The notes below the pieces were generated by a model, which had not been told where the DNA came from, did no database searches, and saw only the letters and a program-made list of their open reading frames with translations. Positions 37,056 to 46,303 of a stretch of 64,000 bases of DNA are shown here, one piece after another (within the stretch, counting starts at the first letter, position 1; every line of letters begins with the position of its first letter). The stretch comes from Paenibacillus chibensis (GTDB lineage Bacteria; Bacillota; Bacilli; Paenibacillales; Paenibacillaceae), in NCBI RefSeq assembly GCF_004001045.1, contig NZ_BIMK01000013.1, positions 1 through 64,000 of the forward strand, in the 5' to 3' direction. Made by a program: the position numbers and the translations under genes.

Positions 37056-37556
37056 ATAGATATCCTCCGTAGTTCATCTAATCTCCAATGAATATAGAAG
37101 CGGTCCCCCTTTACATACAGTTAATTGAACAGTAGTAAAATACAAAATCATTTTACATTTTTAACATTTAGATGGGATGAGACAAAAGTAAGGCGGTCTA
37201 AAGAACGAGTCGGGAAAGATTGCTGTCGTAAAATCGTGTCGAGATTCATGGAATGGTCACGCAACCCCTTGAATAATCCGAAATGGAAGGCGATAAGCCA
37301 ATGATATCGTGCTTTCGCAGAAGATAGATGGGAGGAAGGACTTATAATGAACCCGATTTGTATATCTATAATTCAGCATAAATTCTTATAAAAAGATGGA
37401 TATAAATTCATAATTCCAGACATTATGTAAGGAATTTGCAAAAATACCATGCGTTATTTGTAGTCTCTCTTCTTCTGCGCATTATCGAATATTTGCCTCT
37501 GAGCTGAAATATGGATTAGATGAGTGCAAACGCTTTCGACTGAAGGAGGGTTAAAG
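37056..37556. other. 500-base divergent intergenic region
   Basis: AT-rich spacer between the protease and sugar ABC genes. I find no convincing sigma-A promoter for either side and no ORF. The one clear element is the cre site at its right end. Confidence 0.5.
37525..37538 (+). promoter_or_regulatory. cre site (CcpA operator) before the sugar ABC operon
   Basis: TGCAAACGCTTTCG matches 12 of 14 positions of the catabolite-response consensus. It lies just before the ribosome site of the binding-protein gene, where bound CcpA could block elongation. Glucose repression is the expected effect. Confidence 0.65.
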
Positions 37557-39008
37557 ATGAAACAGGCAAAAAGAAAATGGGCGCTCATGTCTTCGGCGCT
37601 GCTGCTGGCGATGACGGTGGGCTGCTCAAGCTCGAGCTCCAGCACCAGCTCCGGCACGGATTCGGGCACAACGACACCCAAAGACTCGGGAACCAGTGAA
37701 CCTGCTCCGTCCAAGGACAGCGGCGACAAAGGTACAACCGCCAAGAAAACGATTACGATCACTTACCGTGACGATGGCACAGGCGAGAAGGGCACCCTGT
37801 ACAAATGGATTAAAGATGTGGCGGCGCAATATTCGAATAAGGATGTGGAGATTAAGCCGACTCCGATCCAGGCTTCGGAAGGCGACTATTTTGCCAAGAT
37901 CGCGCTGGCTCTGAAATCCAAGGATACCGCTCCGGATATCGTGACCGAAGACACGTTCATGCTGAATTCGGATGCGAGCGCAGGTTTTCTCGAACCGCTG
38001 GATGAGCGGCTGAAAGGCTGGGAGGACTGGACGAACGGATCGTTCATCGAGGCGATGAAGAAGGGCGTGACCGCGAGCGACGGCAAGGTATACGGTGTTC
38101 CGTACAACACGGATTCCCGGGGGCTATGGTACAACAAGGAGATTTTCAAGAAAGTGGGATTGCCGGAAGACTGGCAGCCTAAAAACTGGGATGAAGTTCT
38201 CGACGCAGCCCGGACCATCAAGGCCAAGGCAGGCAGTGACGTCGTACCGATCTGGATGAACCTGGGCAAAGCGACGGGAGAAGCCACGTCGATGCAGACG
38301 TATGAAATGCTTCTCTATGGAGCAGGGGAAAGACTGTATGACGATGCAAGCAAGAAATGGATTACGAAAAGCCAAGGCATCACTGACGCCTTGACTTTCA
38401 TTGAAACAATCACCAAAGAAAAGCTGGGTCCGCCGCTGTCCAAAGTATTAAACGGGCAGGCAGGCAACACGGCAACGCGTGAATATTTGCCGAAAGGCAA
38501 GCTCGCGATTTCGCTAGACGGTTCGTGGATTCCCGGCAATTATCTGGATGGCGGGGCTGCGCCATGGCCGGAATACAAGGATGTGCTCGGATTTGCCCCG
38601 ATGCCGACGAACAAAGGGCAGGCTCCGGGTTCCATTACGCTGGCCGGCGGCTGGGCACTGTCCATTCCGGCCAATGCACAGCATAAGGATGAGGCGTGGG
38701 ACTTTATCAAATTCGCTCTAAACAAGGATAACACGGAAAAGCTGGTGATTGCCTCCGGAAACATTACGGTGCGTGCAGACGTGGCCAAGGATCCGGAATA
38801 CACCAAAATGCCGTTTAATGAAATTTCCACCGAGTATTTGAAAAATGCCGAGTTCAGACCGGCACAGGATAAATATCCGGAGGTCTCTACCCAAATTCAA
38901 ACGATGGTTGAATCGGTTGCTACGGGAACCAAAGCGGCGGATGCCGCCAAGAAATATGCGCAGGACATCACCCGGATCGTCGGACAGGACAATACGCTTC
39001 AAAAATAA
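37557..39008 (+). CDS. Sugar ABC transporter substrate-binding lipoprotein
   Basis: A 483-residue extracellular binding lipoprotein (SBP_bac_1 family) for a carbohydrate ABC importer. The signal peptide ends at a lipobox VGC followed by a long Ser/Thr-rich linker (about 22-60). The family stretch YRDDGTGEKGTLYKW begins the mature fold; GVPYNTDSRGLWYNKEIFKK and LAISLDGSWIPGNY are typical. I chose the ATG at 37557, with AAGGAGGG 7 bases upstream, over an in-frame 37524. Two permease genes follow. The ATPase is not here and may be a shared MsmX-type protein. Confidence 0.92.
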   Translation: MKQAKRKWALMSSALLLAMTVGCSSSSSSTSSGTDSGTTTPKDSGTSEPAPSKDSGDKGTTAKKTITITYRDDGTGEKGTLYKWIKDVAAQYSNKDVEIKPTPIQASEGDYFAKIALALKSKDTAPDIVTEDTFMLNSDASAGFLEPLDERLKGWEDWTNGSFIEAMKKGVTASDGKVYGVPYNTDSRGLWYNKEIFKKVGLPEDWQPKNWDEVLDAARTIKAKAGSDVVPIWMNLGKATGEATSMQTYEMLLYGAGERLYDDASKKWITKSQGITDALTFIETITKEKLGPPLSKVLNGQAGNTATREYLPKGKLAISLDGSWIPGNYLDGGAAPWPEYKDVLGFAPMPTNKGQAPGSITLAGGWALSIPANAQHKDEAWDFIKFALNKDNTEKLVIASGNITVRADVAKDPEYTKMPFNEISTEYLKNAEFRPAQDKYPEVSTQIQTMVESVATGTKAADAAKKYAQDITRIVGQDNTLQK

Positions 39009-39016
39009 AACGGCCT

Positions 39017-39060
39017 GCATGCCCGCGATCCCGCCAACCTGGTGTGAGGCGCGGGCATGC
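39017..39060 (+). other. Strong intercistronic hairpin between binding protein and permease
   Basis: Perfect 11-bp arms GCATGCCCGCG / CGCGGGCATGC with a 22-base loop. Few T residues follow, so it more likely stabilises the upstream message and lowers read-through. Confidence 0.75.
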
Positions 39061-39098
39061 GGTGTTCTTTTGTTCACAGTGAGAAAGGAGAGGCGTGC

Positions 39099-39989
39099 AT
39101 GGGCGGACTAACGGTGTCAACGCCGCGTTTAAAAAGAAAAAACTATACCTGGCTCTATTTCCTGCTGCCATCCATCGCCATTATGCTGCTGTTTTTTATT
39201 TATCCGATTCTGCTGACCTTTTTTTATTCCTTCACGAATCTCGCGTTGACCGGCGAGGCGGCCAAGGAGCTGAAGTTCGTCGGATTCGATAATTATGCAA
39301 GAATGTTTCAGGATCCCACGGTCCGGGTCAGCATCTGGAATACGCTTATCTTTTTGATCGGATCGGCAGTTATTGGCCAGCAGGTGCTCGGGTTTTTGAT
39401 TGCGCTGCTGATGAAGCACAAGAGTAAAGTATTTCGCCGCGTGATCGGAACGGTCGTATTGGCAGGGTGGGTGACGCCGGAAATTGTATGCGCCCTGTGC
39501 TTGTACAGCTTTTTCGGCGATGAGGGGACGCTGAACGCGATCCTATCCTTCTTCGGTATTTCTGCTGTCACCTGGCTGTATACTGTACCGATGCTGACGA
39601 TCATTCTCGCCAACATCTGGCATGGCACCGCATTTTCCATGCTTGTCTTCCAGGCGGCCTTGGATGATGTTCCGAATGAGATTGAAGAAGCAGCTGTGGT
39701 GGACGGAGCATCCCGTCTGCAAATTTTGTTCCGGATTACGATCCCTTACATTAAGGAAACGATCACGACAAACATGATGCTTGTCACGCTGCAAACCTTA
39801 GGCGTATTCGGACTGATCTATGCAATGACCGGCGGGGGGCCGGGAACGTCAACCACGACATTGCCGATTTTTATGTACAACCAGGCATTCGTCAATTACC
39901 AACTGGGTTACGGCACAGCCATTTCGCTGCTTCTGCTGTTGATCGGCATCGTGCTCAGCCTGTTCTATATCCGCTCGTTAAAAGAGTAA
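39099..39989 (+). CDS. Sugar ABC transporter permease (MalF-type)
   Basis: A 296-residue inner-membrane permease with six hydrophobic segments. The EAA loop reads EIEEAAVVDGASRLQILFRITIP, the ATPase contact. I chose the ATG at 39099 (AAAGGAGAGG 6 bases upstream); an earlier in-frame ATG at 39057 falls in the hairpin region. It pairs with the next gene to form the heterodimeric channel. Confidence 0.92.
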   Translation: MGGLTVSTPRLKRKNYTWLYFLLPSIAIMLLFFIYPILLTFFYSFTNLALTGEAAKELKFVGFDNYARMFQDPTVRVSIWNTLIFLIGSAVIGQQVLGFLIALLMKHKSKVFRRVIGTVVLAGWVTPEIVCALCLYSFFGDEGTLNAILSFFGISAVTWLYTVPMLTIILANIWHGTAFSMLVFQAALDDVPNEIEEAAVVDGASRLQILFRITIPYIKETITTNMMLVTLQTLGVFGLIYAMTGGGPGTSTTTLPIFMYNQAFVNYQLGYGTAISLLLLLIGIVLSLFYIRSLKE

Positions 39990-40009
39990 TTACATAAAGG
40001 AGATTTCGT

Positions 40010-40843
40010 ATGAATACGAAACAGCGCAAGCTCATATACCGGATCCTTCCTTATGTCATCTTATCGGTCATCGGGATCTGCTTTCTACTGCCGCTGCTGT
40101 GGGTACTGGTGGCTTCTGTCGATCCCAATGCGATGCAATCCCTTAAAATGCCCAAGCATGTGACCGCCGGAAACTATATCGATGTCTTAAGCAGCCATGA
40201 GAACCAGCGTGCGTTTGTGATCGGGCTGTTGATGTCGCTCGGCCAAGCCGTTATCGTTGTCATTCTGGCGCTGCTTGCCGCATATCCGCTATCCCGGTAC
40301 CAGCTCAAATACAAAAAGCCGTTCATGCTGACGATTTTGTTTATGACCTCGCTGCCGATCACGGCCGTCATGGTACCTGTGTACCAGCTTTTTCTAACCT
40401 TGAAGTTGTACGATAACAACGTAGGGGTCGTGCTTTTTTATGTCGCTTCGTCGATGCCGTACGGGATTTGGATGCTGAAAAATTTCATGGACTCGGTACC
40501 CGGAGATTTGGAGGAAGCGGCTTGGGTCGATGGGGCATCGGTGTTCGCTGGCATCCGCAAAATTATCGCGCCTCTGATGGTGCCCGGAATCTGTACTGTC
40601 GCGATCTTTACCTTCTCCGGCAGCTGGGGAAACTTCTTCGTTCCATACATTTTGCTGCAAACCCCCGAGAAGTTCCCAGCATCCTTAAAGCTGTATCAAT
40701 TTTTCGGGCAATACGGGATGGTGGATTACGGAAAATTAGCAGCATTTTCCATAATGTATGCGATGCCGTCGATCGTGCTGTATATTTTGTCGCAGCGCTT
40801 CATGTCCAAAGGCTTCAGCATGCAAGGGGGAACGAAGGGCTAA
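40010..40843 (+). CDS. Sugar ABC transporter permease (MalG-type)
   Basis: A 277-residue permease with about six hydrophobic segments and the EAA loop DLEEAAWVDGASVFAGIRKI. It begins 20 bases after the first permease, with AAGGAGAT upstream. Together they form the membrane channel of the sugar importer; the sugar is not identifiable. Confidence 0.93.
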   Translation: MNTKQRKLIYRILPYVILSVIGICFLLPLLWVLVASVDPNAMQSLKMPKHVTAGNYIDVLSSHENQRAFVIGLLMSLGQAVIVVILALLAAYPLSRYQLKYKKPFMLTILFMTSLPITAVMVPVYQLFLTLKLYDNNVGVVLFYVASSMPYGIWMLKNFMDSVPGDLEEAAWVDGASVFAGIRKIIAPLMVPGICTVAIFTFSGSWGNFFVPYILLQTPEKFPASLKLYQFFGQYGMVDYGKLAAFSIMYAMPSIVLYILSQRFMSKGFSMQGGTKG

Positions 40844-40878
40844 GTCATGTGATTCGACAGGTGTATGTAATTAATAAT

Positions 40879-40921
40879 GAGCAGGCAGAGGACTTGAATC
40901 ATTCCTTTGTCTGCTTTTTTG
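40879..40921 (+). terminator. Terminator of the sugar ABC operon
   Basis: An imperfect stem (AGGCAGAGGA / TCCTTTGTCTG) with TTTTTTT after it, 35 bases after the permease stop. Confidence 0.65.
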
Positions 40922-41073
40922 TGCCCTAGTGCTTCCAGCAATCTGCGCGGTGTATTGCCTTCCACATCATCATCTCTGAAACTTTTGAGCGGAAGAAGAC
41001 GTCTAAACTAAGAAAGACCCCCTTCTTCATGACATGAATCATACTGGCAAAAAAGATTAGGAGGAATCGAAAC

Positions 41074-42246
41074 ATGCGAACAACATCCCGTGCAGCCTCT
41101 TTCGCTGCCGTATGGGGACTTGCCGTATTGCTGGCAACGACTCCGTTATTTAACGGGACGGCTCCAGCTGCTGCGGCATCTTCCGCAAGCGTTCAACAAA
41201 ACAAGGCATCGATTTCAGTGACGTTAAACGGAAATGAATTTACGCCGGATTCGGCACCCTTCATGGAGCGGGGCTCCGTGTATCTGCCATTAAGGGATAT
41301 CGGCGAACTGCTGGGTACGATCGTTTATTGGGATGCATCCAGCAAGACGGTGTCAATGACCTATCCCGAACGCGTGATCAAAGTAAAGCCCGGGGCTGTG
41401 GAAGCGGAAGTGAATGGCAAACAAATCAAATTGACAGCACCTGTGAAAATCGTGAACGGACGCGTCTATGTCCCGCTGCGCTTCTTCTCGGAAGCAATCG
41501 GTGCGGGTGTCGACTGGAACGGTTCGAAAAGAACGGTTGCGATCACCCATTCGGCCGAGTATGTGAAAGGGGGAGGCGTCAACCTCACGATTTGGCTGAA
41601 CCGCAAAACCGGAGACATATATACTGCCTATCCTTTCGAAGCGGTACCGGTGGCTTCCGGCAAACTGAACGTCGACCTTCAAGAATTCGTTAACATCGAG
41701 GCCCAATACCTGAATGGCGGCGGCATCATGGTCTATGTAACGGATAATTACGGGGAGCCGCACATTCACACAGCGGTTTACACGGCTTTTATCAAAAATA
41801 AACAAATCGTGAAGCAGACCAAAGCGAAGTATTTCCAGCGTTTCGAAAGGAACGTGTATACTTATAACGGCAAACCGGCCCTGCACGACGGAAAAACGCT
41901 GACGCTGCTGGATGAAAACGGTAAGGTGACAAAAGAGTACAATTTGCAAGAACTTGGGGGCAAGGATGAAGTCTACTCGGTCTTGGCCATAAGTGACAAT
42001 TATCTGCTGATTCGTCCGAATACAACAGGCTTGCTCACCCTGATTAACCTGAAAGACAACTCGGCGACCCTCCTGTATAAGGAGCTGTTGACTCCGGAAG
42101 AGCAGGAGTACTCGGAACGGAATGATGTGCCTTATTACGGGGATGAATTGAATTTTGCAGGGGAAAGTCCTGTTGGAACACTCAACTTCTCTTATCATAG
42201 TCCATTTAGCGGCAAGGACCGTCAATTGAAATATGTAATGAAATAA
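41074..42246 (+). CDS. Secreted protein with copper-amine-oxidase-N-type domain
   Basis: A 390-residue exported protein with signal peptide (1-37). The copper amine oxidase N-terminal-like domain (about 45-170) has the repeated pattern MERGSVYLPLRDIGELLG.. VYWDASSKTVSM and VYVPLRFFSEAIGAGVDWN. In Paenibacillus such domains are surface modules and do not indicate amine oxidase activity. The C-terminal 220 residues look like beta-propeller-type repeats. TTAGGAGG precedes the ATG. No operon partner. Confidence 0.85.
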   Translation: MRTTSRAASFAAVWGLAVLLATTPLFNGTAPAAAASSASVQQNKASISVTLNGNEFTPDSAPFMERGSVYLPLRDIGELLGTIVYWDASSKTVSMTYPERVIKVKPGAVEAEVNGKQIKLTAPVKIVNGRVYVPLRFFSEAIGAGVDWNGSKRTVAITHSAEYVKGGGVNLTIWLNRKTGDIYTAYPFEAVPVASGKLNVDLQEFVNIEAQYLNGGGIMVYVTDNYGEPHIHTAVYTAFIKNKQIVKQTKAKYFQRFERNVYTYNGKPALHDGKTLTLLDENGKVTKEYNLQELGGKDEVYSVLAISDNYLLIRPNTTGLLTLINLKDNSATLLYKELLTPEEQEYSERNDVPYYGDELNFAGESPVGTLNFSYHSPFSGKDRQLKYVMK

Positions 42247-42250
42247 AACG

Positions 42251-42292
42251 AGAAGGACCCGCTATAGTCCAGAATGGGACAGCGGGTTCTTT
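42251..42292. terminator. Bidirectional terminator
   Basis: AGAAGGACCCGCT / AGCGGGTTCTTT hairpin between convergent genes. Confidence 0.75.
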
Positions 42293-42344
42293 GACGTTGA
42301 AAACAAACGGTTCATTAATCCTATGAAGTATATGGAGCGGCGGG

Positions 42345-42893
42345 CTAATCCATTATGTATTCCTTCAGCATCGCATGTAGCTTTTTCATTGTATTCCAGT
42401 TTCGAACCGTACCTTGAACGCCAAGCTTCGCGAGGTTGACGGCTAATTTGGAATCCCGGATGCTTTGCCGGAACAGGAGATGCACATCGGAGCCGATGAT
42501 CCGGTATTCATCATTACCGCGCTCAGCCGCTGCTAGTCGTGCTAGACCTTCTTCACTTGGAGTGCCTGCGAGCATGGAGACATGAATCGATTCCCCTTCC
42601 CGCAAAGCGCTTTCCTCAAACGGACTTTGCTGCATAATCGCATCAAACGCTTCGCTGCTGCGTACAACAACAGGCACGGAAAGACCAAAAGCTGTTTGAA
42701 TGATTTCCTCAAGTTGTTCTCGAAGCATAAAGGGATCAAGCTTTGACTTTAGAACGATGTTTCCGCTTTGAATGTAGGTTTGAACCTGCTCGCAGCCCGC
42801 TTCTTCAAGCACCTTCCTCAGTTCTGCCATTTTGATTTTGTTATGTCCGCCCACATTGATTCCGCGGAGTAATACAGCGTATACGGCCGTCAT
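42345..42893 (-). CDS. DUF1697 family protein
   Basis: A 182-residue cytoplasmic protein with the DUF1697 start YAVLLRGINVGGHNKIKMAEL and the TYIQSGNIVLKS motif. The family's function is unknown. The start is taken at 42893 because the conserved region begins there; GGAG is 12 bases upstream. A longer ORF reaches 43010 but its N-terminal part is not family-like. Confidence 0.85.
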   Translation of the reverse strand: MTAVYAVLLRGINVGGHNKIKMAELRKVLEEAGCEQVQTYIQSGNIVLKSKLDPFMLREQLEEIIQTAFGLSVPVVVRSSEAFDAIMQQSPFEESALREGESIHVSMLAGTPSEEGLARLAAAERGNDEYRIIGSDVHLLFRQSIRDSKLAVNLAKLGVQGTVRNWNTMKKLHAMLKEYIMD

Positions 42894-43250
42894 CCCAAGA
42901 TTCAACTCCATCCTAACAGGGAATATGATAATGCTCTGAGTGATATTACTATATATCATTACACCTGTGCGGGCAATTGAGGTGAACTTAACTATAAAAA
43001 TACTTTCCATCGTAAAAGCATCTACGTAGAGTTAGCCTGGATATCAAACGGAAAATTTCCCCGTTAATACCATCACCTTTATGCGTCCAAGCCTGTAAAT
43101 CTGGAACATTCGGATTTGCAGGCTTTTTCCATTTCCCCTCACAAAACTGCCACAATTGTCCAAGCGCTTAAAACGGTTTAGCTATTATGGGCTATATAAG
43201 ATTCAAGGCATTTTTTATAAAATACGCTGTGATAGAACATAAGGGAGGTT
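42894..43250. other. 357-base intergenic region with a terminator-like hairpin
   Basis: Arms AAGCCTGTAAATC and GATTTGCAGGCTT with TTT (about 43089-43131) form a strong hairpin. A partial cre-like core AAGCGCTT lies at 43173-43180, but flanks do not match well. No gene seen. Confidence 0.55.
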
Positions 43251-44588
43251 TTGCCGCTGTCCAGGGCATGGATCGTTTTTGCAGCGCTGCTGCTCATCTG
43301 CTGTGCCGGGCTATCCGGGGATGCTTCGGCGGAGTCAGCCGAGCAACAGCAACCGGTATCGCTTCAGACCTTGGTCGATCGTACTGCCGAAGGAGATACC
43401 ATACGCCTTGCTGCCGGCACGTACGCCGGGCCGGTCAATGTGAATAAGCGAATAACCATTCGAGGCGACGGTTCCACCACGCTTGTGAACGATTCGGATA
43501 AGTCTGCCATGACGTTGAGCGCCGACGGGGTACAGATCACCGGACTGCAGATTACGCATCACGGAGCCCTTGAATCGGCAGCCGTCGAAGTCCACGGCAG
43601 TAAGTCCAGACTGGAGAACTTATCCATTCGGACGATGGGTTACGGCATCATGGTAAGGGATGCGGGCGGAACGGTCATACACGACAATCAGATCGCCTGG
43701 TTTGATCCAAACGCCGACCGTCCCGAAAAGAAAAGAAACGGGATTGATCTGTACAACGCCCCGGATACCCGAATTACCGACAATCAGATCGAGTATATGA
43801 AAGACGGGATCTACATGGAGCAGGGGAGCAGCGAAACGGTGAAAGGAAACCGGATTTCCTACTCAAGGTACGGGATTCACTGTATGTACATCCATGAATC
43901 CCAAGTTATCGGAAACGTGGGGGAGCATAATTTTACCGGGGCCATGGTGATGGTCGTCAAAAACACGGTAGTCTCCGATAATTCCTTCCGAAAGCAATCG
44001 AATAATGTGTATGCGCAGGGTATTTTGCTGTATGACGTGCAGGATTCCTTGGTTGAACGCAATGTGGTTGAGGGCAACCGGGTCGGGGTTTACATCGAGA
44101 AATCGACGGGCAACCGGGTGGCTGATAATGGGCTTTTCAACAATTTTGTCGGGATTCAGGTGATCAATGCGGATCAAAACACGTTCCTCCATAACGGTTT
44201 TGTCACGAACGTGATTGAATCCATGGAAAAAGGAAGCAGCAGCAACCGTTTTATGGAGAATTATTGGGATTCCTTTCAAGGATTGGACTTGAACCATGAC
44301 GGACGAAGCGAAATTCCTTACGCGATGAATCCGTTCTATCAGCAATTTATCGCTAAAAATGCTGCCTACCAGCTTTTTTTTCAATCGCCGAGCATGACGT
44401 TTCTTAGCAATCTGTTTGCGGATCCCGGCAGAACGACGGCACGGGACAGCGCTCCGCTGATGCGAATGGATTTGAACTTGGAAGCGGATTACGCGCGGGA
44501 CGGCCGGGAACGATCAGCAGTCTTCACTGTTGGCATGCTGCTGCTCACGGCAGCTTTATTCATCATAAGAGGGGGAATTCGAAAATGA
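43251..44588 (+). CDS. nosD: NosD-like right-handed beta-helix protein
   Basis: A 445-residue exported protein with signal peptide (1-28) and a right-handed parallel beta-helix (about 60-360) of NosD/CASH repeats: GIDLYNAPDTRITDNQIEYM, DGIYMEQGSS and NRVGVYIEKSTGNRVADN. NosD helps build the copper centre of nitrous oxide reductase. A final hydrophobic segment (about 420-440) anchors it. The TTG start at 43251 has AAGGGAGG only 2 bases away, so the start is not certain. Its stop overlaps the nosL-like start as ATGA. The usual nosF, nosY and nosZ are absent. Confidence 0.85.
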   Translation: MPLSRAWIVFAALLLICCAGLSGDASAESAEQQQPVSLQTLVDRTAEGDTIRLAAGTYAGPVNVNKRITIRGDGSTTLVNDSDKSAMTLSADGVQITGLQITHHGALESAAVEVHGSKSRLENLSIRTMGYGIMVRDAGGTVIHDNQIAWFDPNADRPEKKRNGIDLYNAPDTRITDNQIEYMKDGIYMEQGSSETVKGNRISYSRYGIHCMYIHESQVIGNVGEHNFTGAMVMVVKNTVVSDNSFRKQSNNVYAQGILLYDVQDSLVERNVVEGNRVGVYIEKSTGNRVADNGLFNNFVGIQVINADQNTFLHNGFVTNVIESMEKGSSSNRFMENYWDSFQGLDLNHDGRSEIPYAMNPFYQQFIAKNAAYQLFFQSPSMTFLSNLFADPGRTTARDSAPLMRMDLNLEADYARDGRERSAVFTVGMLLLTAALFIIRGGIRK

Positions 44589-44848
44589 AAAAATGGATGC
44601 CGGCCGCCATACTGGCAATAGTCATGATGACGAGCGCTTGCGGAGAAAAGAAATATACGGCTCAGCCGATCAACGAGGAGGTTGACATTTGTGCCGTCTG
44701 CAACATGCAGGTCGTTGACGGGATATATGCGACGCAATTAACGATGGCCGACGGCAAAAACTATTACCGATGTCAGCGCATGCTGAAACATGGATATATC
44801 ATTGGCATCATTTCCGAAAGCGATATACGAGCGTTCTTGGATACCTAG
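44585..44848 (+). pseudogene. nosL: Truncated nosL-like lipoprotein gene
   Basis: The first 61 residues match NosL: lipobox TSAC, then the copper motif DICAVCNMQV and ATQLTMADGKNYY. NosL normally continues with a FDDIGC-type block and totals 150 to 190 residues. Here the frame runs on for 26 residues that are the antisense of the next gene's 3' end, and then stops at 44848. The break is near 44,765. GAGGGGG precedes the ATG. I conclude that it is a deletion remnant. Confidence 0.8.
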
Positions 44849-45409
44849 TTTGACCAACCCGTTCCACTTATCGATACCTTGAGGACTTATATCGAGTATG
44901 CCTTCATCTCCATGTTCATGCACAACCACCGGAAGCATTGATAACTCGTTCATAATGGTCTTCCGGTCAGGCATATCGAGCAGAACGATTTTAACGGTAC
45001 TGGTTAAAGAGGCGAGAGGGACGAGGTTCGCCCTCTTTTCCGGATCGATATTTTTCCGGATCGGATGATCTTCCCTTCCGGTATAGGCATAATCCCATGG
45101 ACCATCAATCAAATAGGCTAGCTGATGCGAATGAATGATGGAGAGGATTTTGTTCATGACCTCTTCTTTAAAGTGAACTGTGGAGATGATATGCTTGTCT
45201 TTGGCAACAAGTGCACCGTTGCCGCCCACCATCGGATAAGCATGCATATGCGGGGGCAGCACGGGCAGTAAATCACGGATCGGGCGTGCAGAAGCGAATA
45301 TAATGTCATGTCCGTAGTGAGCTAGTGCATCTAAGGCCTCAATGATGGCGTGGCTAAGCACTTTTCCCTGAAAACAAATCGTTCCATCCAAATCGAATAC
45401 AAAATTCAT
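44738..45409 (-). CDS. Cof-type HAD hydrolase, 3' end clipped
   Basis: A 223-residue Cof-type HAD phosphatase. Motif I is FVFDLDGT; a C2 cap follows; the late motif IAFGNDANDISMFQHALTSV is intact. After this, relatives carry about 25-35 more residues; here the frame reads through the nosL junction (VFAVGHR) and stops. It is thus slightly truncated, but the catalytic core is complete. I chose the ATG at 45409 (AAGGATG 7 bases upstream) over an in-frame 45442. It is divergent from the Crp-family gene. Confidence 0.8.
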   Translation of the reverse strand: MNFVFDLDGTICFQGKVLSHAIIEALDALAHYGHDIIFASARPIRDLLPVLPPHMHAYPMVGGNGALVAKDKHIISTVHFKEEVMNKILSIIHSHQLAYLIDGPWDYAYTGREDHPIRKNIDPEKRANLVPLASLTSTVKIVLLDMPDRKTIMNELSMLPVVVHEHGDEGILDISPQGIDKWNGLVKLGIQERSYIAFGNDANDISMFQHALTSVIVFAVGHR

Positions 45410-45498
45410 CTTGCACATCCTTGCTGTTTTTGAATCTATCATAAGCAGCCATTGAAGCTAAGAAAAGGACGGATGTCCGCAAAAGGAGAACTTTCGCC

Positions 45499-46194
45499 GT
45501 GAAGATCGTTCATGATACGTTTCTATTGCAATCTTATATGCAGCAATTCAATATACAGCAATGTTTTACATCCTTGGACGGCATTCCTTTTGAGCTCCGC
45601 AGCTACGAGAAAGAAGAGCGGATCCTGGAGGAAGGCGAATCGATGGATGCACTGTTGTATCTGGTTGGTGGAAAAGTAAAAATATCCTCCAGCGTGCAGA
45701 CCGGAAAGGCGCTGCTGCTGCGATTTTGCGAGCCTTTCGCGATTATGGGAGATATCGAGCTCATCCAAAGAGTCGCCGTTCAATCCCAGGTTGAAGCTGT
45801 TCAGCCAGTACACTGCATTGCGGTTTCTTTTCAATACATATATAAGCATTTGCTAAACGATCCCAAGTTTCTGCTAACATTACTTTCACATACCACCTAT
45901 AAACTTCAGACATGCACAACGGCTTCGCGCGTAAACTTGCTGGCTGCGGTCGAAAATCGATTTGCCAGCTATCTGCTGAGTACGCTGCAGGAGGCCGATG
46001 ATTTCGGTAAAGAAATGAGGACGACGAACACGCAGGAAATTGCGGATCTTATCGGTACCACCCCCAGACACTTAAATCGCATCATTCAAAAATTAACGGA
46101 GCAGCGCATCATTTGCAAGGAGCAGGAATCCATTGTGATCATTGATCCAAAAGAGCTTCAAAAACGATCCCATGGCATCCGCTATGAATCATAG
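45499..46194 (+). CDS. Crp/Fnr-family transcriptional regulator
   Basis: A 231-residue regulator with an N-terminal cyclic-nucleotide-binding-type beta-roll (about 25-140) and a C-terminal Crp-type helix-turn-helix (TNTQEIADLIGTTPRHLNRIIQKL). It lacks the C-terminal cysteine cluster of Bacillus Fnr, so oxygen sensing by that route is unlikely; YeiL-type proteins look similar. The start is GTG with AAAGGAGAA upstream. It is divergent from the HAD gene. Confidence 0.87.
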   Translation: MKIVHDTFLLQSYMQQFNIQQCFTSLDGIPFELRSYEKEERILEEGESMDALLYLVGGKVKISSSVQTGKALLLRFCEPFAIMGDIELIQRVAVQSQVEAVQPVHCIAVSFQYIYKHLLNDPKFLLTLLSHTTYKLQTCTTASRVNLLAAVENRFASYLLSTLQEADDFGKEMRTTNTQEIADLIGTTPRHLNRIIQKLTEQRIICKEQESIVIIDPKELQKRSHGIRYES

Positions 46195-46222
46195 CGGCGG
46201 TATGAACCCCCGATGATTATCT

Positions 46223-46252
46223 TGCCTTTTCATAGGCAGGACGTTTTTGAGC
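46223..46252 (+). terminator. Possible terminator of the Crp-family gene
   Basis: A short stem TGCC/GGCA extended by CT/AG and followed by GGACGTTTTT. Weak. Confidence 0.35.
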
Positions 46253-46303
46253 GCAAAAGGATTCAATGCATCCATAAGACAGCTTAAGTCGTTATTATGC
46301 TGC

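Noticed and set aside
43166..43185. cre-like core AAGCGCTT upstream of nosD
   Set aside because: Only the central 8 bases match; the TG and CA ends of the consensus are missing.
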